Assembly: GCF_009870125.1 (NCBI RefSeq)
Contig: NC_046681.1
Coordinates: forward strand, 14,397,001-14,461,000
Reading direction: 5' to 3'
From: Drosophila pseudoobscura
Taxonomy: Eukaryota; Arthropoda; Insecta; Diptera; Drosophilidae
Length of the DNA: 64,000 bases
In this document: piece by piece, positions 56,973 to 64,000 of the stretch
Numbering within the stretch: position 1 is the stretch's first letter
Layout: each line of letters begins with the position of its first letter
Program-made: the position numbers and the translations under genes
The notes under the pieces: generated by a model
Database searches by the model: none
Seen by the model: only the letters and a program-made list of their open reading frames with translations
Told to the model about the DNA's origin: nothing

Positions 56973-57714
56973 TTACGTAGGTGCCTTTTGCACTTTAGCC
57001 AATTCCGCCTTAAATTTCGAGATGGTTTCCCGTGCAAGCTTCAGCTTGTCCTTGAGTGTTAGAATCTCTCCCTTAACTTTCTTCTTTACATTGACAATGT
57101 TGTCCAGCGTTTTAGTCTTCTTTTCTTCAACTAAAATAAACAAATCTATTTAGTACTAATGGCCAAACGGCAAGTGAAAAGCACTTACAGTCTGTGTCAT
57201 GGCTAAGCAGTCCATTGGAGCTTTGTTCCGAGAGCATTAAATAATGCTGCATGACCTGGGTTGGCTCTTGGAAGACGATTTCTTCATACGATTCCGATAC
57301 AAGACCCTTCTTGGTGTCCATTGTGGTGGTGGAGGTCAGCTCGCCATCAACGACGGGCGATTGAAAGAGCTTCAGGATGTGGTAGCAGGTCACCGGCCGC
57401 TCCGACTGATCATTGAAGTAGATTTTAATAACAACCTCAAACTCACCCCAGCCGGTTTCCGTGACCTCGTATGGGGGCTTGACCACAATGCGATTAGGGT
57501 TCGCATAGCTCTCGTGCAGCTTAAAATGCACTTTCTTCACGTAAATGGACATGTCCTCATTGAAGTAAGGCTTCAGATAGACCTTCCACTGGTGCGTGTG
57601 TCCGTCCTCCTCACGTTTTTTGCCAAAGGAGCGCGCGATGTTCCCATACACAATGGGCTTGACAATGGTGACGCCCTTGAGCCGACCACCTGAGTCTCCT
57701 CCGAAATCAGCCAT
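56973..57714 (-). CDS. Gas41: Gas41 YEATS-domain chromatin protein
   Basis: Exons 57189-57714 and 56973-57130 (58-nt intron) give 227 residues, the length I recall for the fly protein. GAS41/YEATS4 reads acetylated or otherwise acylated histone H3 and is a subunit of the Tip60/SRCAP-type remodelling complexes. The YEATS domain spans residues about 15-150, with [25 protein letters not shown], the HESYANPNR segment, the ETGWGEFE loop (aromatic Trp of the reader pocket) and [11 protein letters not shown]. The second exon encodes a C-terminal coiled coil ([20 protein letters not shown]), which in the family mediates dimerisation and complex binding. The ATG at 57714 ([11 protein letters not shown]) matches the family. 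It is divergent from SA with 236 bases between starts. Confidence 0.95.
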
Positions 57715-57950
57715 AGTTTCAATTAAATTTATATTTTTTGTTACAAATTTAGGTAATTTGTTGTCATTCTTCTTCTTATCCTCGCCGCTTATATCGATAT
57801 AGACGCTTCCACCAATCGATATATTTTGCAGTGCAACCCCGCATTCCACCCACTTCTTGTTATAGACGCCTTGGCTGAAAATATAAAAAATATTGTGTTT
57901 TTATTAACTATTGAAACCTACTGGCGATAAAATAAATAGTTAAGCAAATA
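57715..57950. promoter_or_regulatory. Bidirectional Gas41/SA promoter with DREs
   Basis: A perfect DRE TATCGATA (57792-57799) and a near-perfect AATCGATA (57814-57821) sit in the 236-base space between the two start codons. DREF-type control would couple a chromatin remodeller subunit with a cohesin subunit. Confidence 0.7.
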
Positions 57951-60900
57951 ATGATGGCGCGCCGCGGTGGAAAGCGCATTCGGATGGATGATCCGCCCCC
58001 AGAGTACGAGGAACTCCACAGGTCCGACAAATGTCTAACTCACCTGGCCAGGTGTTTACCTAAAAACGGATTTGTTTAATTAATATAGCGATGCTTTAAA
58101 TGAAAGCACTTCCGATGCAGACAGTCCCACCAAGCGTATGACCCGATTGCGGGCTCGTGGCGGTGTACGGGACAAGCCTCCAATTATCGACGACGACGAG
58201 GATGAGTTTTTCGCGCCAATAGCCCGAAAGCGAAAGGCACCAGCTGTCAAAAAGCCGCCAGCAGAGCGAAAGGAACGCGTCGAGAGGCCACGCAAAGAGC
58301 CCGCGGAGAGAGCACACCACGAACGGATTGACAACGAAAGAGAGATAACTACAGACGAAAACAGCCTGTACTATATCGTGCGACACTCCAAGAGTCCCAT
58401 AGCGGTAGGAGCTAATGCCTTTTTCATTAAATATTTAAATAATATCGTTCTCTGTTGTAGAATATTGTCGACCAATGGATAGAGCAATACAAGACAAATC
58501 GAGAAACAGCGCTGGTCGCTTTGATGCAATTCTTTATAAATGCCAGCGGCTGCAAGGGCAAGATATCGGAGGATATACAATATCCAGTGGATCATACAGC
58601 AATCATTCGACGAATGACTGAGGAATTTGACGAGGTAATCCATTTGCCATGGTACCACACAATATTCCCATCCATCTAACAATCAAAAATTTTATTTGTA
58701 GGAGAGCGGTGAATATCCCTTAATCATGACCGGAACCCAGTGGAAAAAGTTCAAAAATCATTTTTGCGATTTTGTGCAAACGCTCGTCAAGCAATGCCAG
58801 TACTCCATTATCTACGATCAGTTCCTGATGGACAATGTAATTTCTCTGCTCACGGGATTGTCTGATTCGCAAGTGCGGGCCTTCAGGCACACGGCCACGT
58901 TGGCAGCCATGAAGCTAATGACTGCCTTGGTGGATGTGGCTCTGCTTGTCTCGAATAATTTCGATAATGCTGCCAAACAGTTTGAGGCTGAGCGTGTAAA
59001 GGTAGTGTCATTCACACTTATCAAATGCAATACCTTCAATACAAATTTCTTATTAGTCTCGCGACCGTCGCGCCTCAGATCGCTTGGATTCCCTGATGAC
59101 AAAACGATCAGAGTTGGAGGAGAACATGGATGAAATCAAGAGTATGCTGACCTACATGTTCAAGTCCGTGTTTGTGCACCGCTACAGGGACAGTCTGCCA
59201 GATATACGGGCCATTTGTATGGCTGAGATTGGCATCTGGATGGAAAACTATCCGCAAAACTTTTTGGACGACTCTTACTTGAAATATATTGGCTGGACGC
59301 TACACGATAAGATTGGTGAGGTGCGTCTGCGCTGTCTGCAGTCGCTGCTGCCGCTGTACGAAAAAGAAGAACTGAAGGGAAAACTGGAACTCTTCACCTC
59401 GAAGTTTAAGGATCGAATTGTGGCCATGACACTGGACAAGGAGTTCGAAGTGTCTGTTCATGCCGTCAAGTTGGTGATCAGTATATTAAAGTAAGTATTG
59501 AAGCATACATTTTTGGCAGTATTCTATACAAATTAATTTGAATTGGGTAAAGAATACATCCAGAGATTTTGGCCGACAAGGATTGTGAGATTGTGTACGA
59601 GCTGGTCTATTCGTCCCATCGTGGCGTAGCCCAGGCGGCCGCCGAGTTTCTAAATGTTCGATTATTTCATCTGACCAACGATATGGAAGAGACTAAGACC
59701 AAACGAGGCAAGGTACGCCTGCCAAATACTCCTTTAGTGCGAGATTTGGTTCAGTTTTTCATTGAATCCGAGCTGCACGAACATGGCGCTTACCTGGTGG
59801 ACTCCTTCATCGACAGTAATGAGATGGTCAGGGACTGGGAATGTATGACAGATCTGCTGCTGGAAGAGCCGGGTCCCAACGAGGAGCTCCTCGACAACAA
59901 GCAGGAGTCGACGCTCATTGAGATCATGGTTAGCAGCGTCAAGCAATCGGCCTCTGGGGAGGTTCCAGTGGGACGTGCAAGTAATCGGAAATTCACATTC
60001 ACCGCCAAAGAGCTCAAGGCCATTCAGGACGAGAAGGCCAAGCTGACGGAGCATTTTATTGTCACGCTACCCGCCTTGCTAGAGAAATATCAAGCGGACA
60101 GCGAAAAGTTGGCCAATCTCTTGGCCGTTCCCCAGTACTTTGATCTCAATCTGTATACGACAAATCGTCAGGAGAGTAATCTGCAGGCACTGCTCGATAA
60201 AATCAATCAGGTAATGAGCATGCACACTGGCAGGGATGTGTTGGAGACATGCGCCAAGACCCTGGAATGCCTCTGTGCCGAGGGTAGTGCCACCTACACG
60301 CGTTGCAACATTGCCCGCTCCAACATTATCGAGAGCGCTGTCAATAAGTACAAGGATGTCATCGAAGAGTGGCGCAATTTGATTCAGGGTAAGGCTATAT
60401 ATTTATGTGTTTCAATTTGAATGTGTGGAATTTTTAGGTGAGGAGACCCCCAACGAGGATGATATCTACAATATAACCATCGCCTTGAAGGTTCTCTCCA
60501 TTCTGTATTCCTCGCACAATCTCAATCCATGGGATTTGTTCAAGTCCCTGTTTCAGGACGTTGAGGAGGCGCAGTCCAAGGACAATGTCGAACGTTGCCT
60601 TCCCAACGAAGCTCTGGCTTATTGCATTGAGGCCTGCTACTTCTCCATTAGCTGGGGCCTCTACTACGTGGAGAACGACTGTGAAGCGCTCAATGTGGCC
60701 GATGTGGTGGCTGAGCTGCGCAGCAATTTAGATAGCTTCATGTCGGCCTGCTTTGAGCTAACACGTGATGGACCCACAGTGCAAATACAAGAGGCGGTGC
60801 GTGCAAAACATGGCTTAATTATCAAGCGGAAATCATATTTTAAATTCCATTTTCTTGCAGGCATACCAATCCATCTGTGATCTCCTGATCATCTTCTCCG

Positions 60901-61888
60901 ATCAATTGGGACGCAGCGAGATCGAGCACATACGTAGCTTGGAGTACAAGTCGCGGATGGATGAGCATCTCATACTGGACAACTTTGTGCAGCATTATGT
61001 TTTCTCGCTGAAGCAAGATGCCGTCCAGGACGAGACGCGCATCGAGGAATTACACAAGAAGCGAAACTTCCTTGCGTGCTATTGCAAACTGGTGGTCTAC
61101 AACATTATACCCACAATGCGAGCAGCCACAATATTTAAATATTATGTTAAGGTGAGGCATCCACGTCCTCCCCTTTCTAATAGTAAGAGGAAGGCCTAAC
61201 AGAATCTTTTATCTTTCAGTGCTACAATGATTATGGTGACATAATTAAGGCCACGCTAGGCAAAGCACGTGAGATCAACAAAGTCAACTTTGCCATGACC
61301 CTGCTTCTCAGTTTAATCACTGTATTCAAGACGCTCCTCGAGCAGAGCGAAGACGGCACAGTATCAAAGAGTTCACAAGAGTTTCTCGACCTTAAAGAGT
61401 TGGCCAAGCGATTTGCTCTGACTTTCGGCTTCGATGCGCTCAAGAATCGCGATCCGGTGGCGGCCATCCATCGCGGTGGCATCTATTTTGCTGCCAACAA
61501 GCAGCCCGATGATCCAGTGCGGGCACCCACACGTCTTTTGTTCCTGGAGGTGCTCAACGAATTCAACTACAAACTGCTGAAGCAGGACAAGAAGGTGATT
61601 ATGAGTTTCCTGGACAAGATCATACCACCTGGCATGCCATCGAGTCGTGCAGAGGAATGGCAGCCCTTGGCTTTATATCGAAACTCTTTGCTGCATGGGG
61701 AAACGGATCAAACGGCGCCAGTTGCCACACGACGGGCTTATGTACGCAAGCGGCGTGATCATGGTAAGAAAGGCAATTATCTCGTTTAATATAAACAAAA
61801 ACTAAAACAATAATATTTTTATTTAGATGAAGATGAAGAAGAGGAAGAAGATGAGGAGGAGCATAATGATCCCGACTACAGGGGCTAA
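57951..61888 (+). CDS. SA: Stromalin, SA/STAG/Scc3 cohesin subunit
   Basis: Ten exons join in phase: 57951-58051, 58089-58404, 58461-58634, 58702-59001, 59057-59490, 59553-60388, 60438-60796, 60861-61151, 61220-61763 and 61827-61888, giving 1138 residues. SA is the HEAT-repeat subunit that binds Rad21 in the cohesin ring and mediates sister-chromatid cohesion and loop control. The N-terminus is basic then acidic ([20 protein letters not shown]). The STAG region (residues about 195-310) contains [16 protein letters not shown]. The stromalin conservative domain follows, with [20 protein letters not shown] and [19 protein letters not shown]. The remainder is helical repeats ending in a short acidic tail. 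The first intron is only 37 nt and has a weak donor, so the exon 1 boundary is the least certain. A paralogue exists in flies; length and N-terminus favour SA. Starts at 57951 or 57954 are both possible. Confidence 0.87.
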
Positions 61889-61918
61889 AAATAATAATTA
61901 ACAATTCAAGTAGTTTTA

Positions 61919-61925
61919 AGATTAA
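61919..61925 (+). terminator. Poly(A) signal variant of SA
   Basis: GATTAAA about 32 bases after the SA stop is the common ATTAAA variant. It lies 25 bases before the end of the convergent BED/hAT gene coding sequence, so the two transcripts probably overlap tail to tail. Confidence 0.4.
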
Positions 61926-61944
61926 AGTATACAAATCTCAGCTT

Positions 61945-63888
61945 TTACACTCTGTTGTCGGAGACCTTAGAGTTGGACTTGATGAACAATATTTTGGATA
62001 CACTTTCGGGACTCAAATGCCCCTGCATATCACTATACAAATGTGCAGATTCGCCAAACAATGCCTCGTTGGACGCACTCGCTGCCGGAGCGGAAAGAAA
62101 CTGCCGAACAATCCTATACAGGGGGCTGTATTTGATGTTTGTTTTCCACCAAATCAAAGGATCCATGCTCCTCTCAATTCTTGGCTCGGAGTTGTATAGA
62201 TATAGGAGGTTCTTAAACTGCGACTGAGAGCTAAAGGATGTGGTGGCTGTCTGATTATGGGCAGAGCCAGAGGCCAGTATATTATCCAAAATGGTATCAA
62301 TCTTTGATTCATTTTTAATTTGCGAAGAAGATATTTTAACTTTTTGCAAAGAAGGCTGACCCTCGTCGTTTCCTTGGATGCTGGTTAGCTGCTGCAGCAC
62401 TTCGTTGGTGACCAGTTGCTCTTCGCGATCGTTGAAGAAGGCTTGCTTGTAGCGCGGATCCAAATATGTGGCCACCAGATATTTTATATCTGTGGTAATA
62501 TGAGAGAACTTCATTTCCAGTTCTTCTAGCAGTTTACGGGCAAAGCTGCAAATGGTCTGTAAAAATGTATTAGGATATGTAGAAATTTATTTGCTTTGTT
62601 TTATAATGAAAGATTACCACTGAGGACACAAAATTGTGGACATCTGTTCGAAGAGAATCCCTCAAGGCAGCCACAAGCGGAATCACCGAAGAGGCGGTCG
62701 TTGAAGGATCGCTCCACATTTTGATGATCTCCTCGCAAGGCTGCATTACTTTCTTGCACAAATCAATGTCCAGCCATTCATCTGGATAGATTTGGACCAG
62801 ACTATTTTCCTCGGCGTACAGCGAGAGAGCGTCCTTCATCTTGAGCACACGGCCCATAATGTCGAAAATGGAGTTCCATCTCAAGGGACTTTCGGCGATG
62901 ATTGAGCACGGCTCTTGTTTAAGGCGAATCTCTTGAATGAATTTCAGCTGCTCCTGGGCCATCGTGGAGGACGCAAAATGCTCAACAATTTGCTTGCATT
63001 TCGAGTAGAGATTCTGGAGCTGTTGGTTCTCTTGCAAGGCGAATCTCACACACATTTGCAGGCGTGAGACAGAGCAGTCGGGAAGTGCTCCGGCCAGAGC
63101 AGTTGCCTCATCTCGGATAATGCAATGAACCTTCTCTCTAGAAAGCCCCATATCCAAACCTGAGATCAAACCCTGAATACAATAGGCCACTCTGTCGGTG
63201 TCCTCATAGCTAAGGGCCTCGCATTTGAGCGTAAGTCGCTGAGCCTTGAAATCACTCGTGACACCAAAACACGAAAGGCTAAGCAGGCCATCGTTATTGG
63301 CCCACCACAGACTGGTGCTCAGCGATATAGCACCTAGCAGATCCACCTGCTGCTTCACCTGAACGTGAAGTCTATTGTGGATATCGCGGCACAATATATT
63401 CTCATAGTAGCCCCTCGCTTTGATCACATATCCCGAGTGCAAAACTTTCACAAAGTTTATGAATCCGGGGCCTTCTATCAAGTCGAAGGAGTGATTGAGA
63501 AACATTTGCGCCAAATGTTCGTCACAGCGCGCGAACAACTGATCTTCATTGTCCATTTCCAAGGGATCAGGAGCGATCTTCTGATTTCAAAATGTAACTA
63601 TATCATGAGGGAATATCTCAGGGAACAGATTGAAATACTCACATGCAGTTTCAGTTCCAATTGCGATGTAGGATGCTGTGGCAACCTGTAAGTTACTTCT
63701 CTTTTCACTAAGCACCTGATATCTTCGGCGAGTGTTTGAAACTCCACAGGGTGCTTGCTTTTCAAATGGTTCCTCAGGCAGGTGGTGCCTCTGCCCTTTC
63801 TCGAGTAATTTCTGTTGCATAGACAGCATGTGGCCACCGTATCGTTGGCCTTGTAGAAAAACTGCCAGACATTGCTTTTCTTGCTCAT
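61945..63888 (-). CDS. BED zinc-finger, hAT-transposase-derived protein
   Basis: Exons 63643-63888, 62618-63580 and 61945-62556 join in phase to 606 residues. Residues about 5-50 form a BED finger: WQFF, CCLC, then H and H in LRNHLKSKHP. A DDE-like transposase core follows but with divergent catalytic regions (LSTSLWWANNDGLLSLSCFG, RDEATALAGALPDCSVSRLQ, RWNSIFDIMGRV). The C-terminal hAT dimerisation block is recognisable at about 525-590 (PLIWWKTN, then FLSAPAASASNEALFGES and LSPESVSKILF). Two introns of 61-62 nt, an intact frame and lack of visible terminal inverted repeats indicate a domesticated host gene of the ZBED/DREF kind rather than a mobile copy. It could correspond to CG13775, but I am not sure. 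It probably binds DNA as a dimer; targets unknown. Convergent with SA, stops 56 bases apart. Confidence 0.8.
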
Positions 63889-64000
63889 AGTTTTTGTATC
63901 AAATTCCTACTTTTTGCGGATGTTGTTCACATCCGCCTCTACATCCGTTTTGGTGTGGCTTCTGCAGCCCTGTTTTGCGGAGCCATCGTCCAGGTCCACA
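63889..64000. other. Upstream flank of the BED/hAT gene
   Basis: A 112-base promoter-proximal flank cut by the window end. It contains a partly repeated ACATCCGCCTCTACATCCG segment. Nothing else is visible. Confidence 0.4.

Noticed and set aside
57715-57849. 45-residue upstream extension of Gas41
   Set aside because: It starts at GTG, not ATG, runs through the DRE promoter, and the family begins at MADFG.
1-64000. tRNA genes, rRNA, CRISPR arrays, LTR or other virus-derived elements, LINE or active DNA transposon copies
   Set aside because: None seen on reading both strands. The only transposon-related sequence is the domesticated BED/hAT gene.

Overview
The window is insect nuclear DNA, almost certainly Drosophila. 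Introns are short (55-90 nt) with GTRAGT donors, intergenic DNA is AT-rich, and DREF (TATCGATA) and Motif-1 (GGTCACACT) core-promoter elements are present. From memory, the encoded proteins match a block of D. melanogaster chromosome arm 2L around cytological 27C (Muller element B): Nlg2, Polr1F, Rat1, Wee1, x16, nop5, Hrb27C, Fgop2, ihog, Gas41 and SA. The species cannot be fixed by eye. I saw no retroviral, LTR, Polinton or toxin-like element; the only transposon-related locus is an intact-looking BED/hAT-derived host gene.

Layout. 3.1-11.5 kb (+): Nlg2, a neuroligin, 12 coding exons. 12.8-13.6 kb (-): Polr1F, divergent from the intronless Rat1 at 13.8-16.6 kb (+). 18.0-20.0 kb (-): Wee1, 5 coding exons. 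About 20.5-21.0 kb: a broken, unrecognised coding tract just downstream of a perfect DRE. 22.6-27.5 kb (-): x16, an SR splicing factor with one 4.16-kb intron. That intron holds two further genes on the same strand: a secreted Lys/His-rich protein gene with its own TATA box, and nop5, whose own intron carries a box C/D snoRNA. 30.2-31.6 kb (+): Hrb27C, followed by about 8 kb of non-coding AT-rich DNA that may be its long 3' UTR. 39.6-48.0 kb (-): a large coiled-coil MTCL/SOGA-family gene, which I could splice into 15 phase-consistent exons with an apparent mutually exclusive exon pair. 50.9-51.9 kb (-): Fgop2. 53.0-55.7 kb (-): ihog. 57.0-57.7 kb (-): Gas41, divergent from SA at 58.0-61.9 kb (+). 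61.9-63.9 kb (-): a BED-finger/hAT-derived gene convergent with SA.

The genes fall into a few themes. RNA metabolism: Polr1F, Rat1, x16, nop5 with its snoRNA, and Hrb27C. Cell cycle and chromatin: Wee1, Gas41, SA. Adhesion and signalling: Nlg2, ihog. Cytoskeleton and STRIPAK: the MTCL gene and Fgop2. Splice structures were derived by hand from GT/AG sites; every model closes in phase to an open frame, which is strong internal support. Untranslated exons and transcription starts are mostly not resolved.
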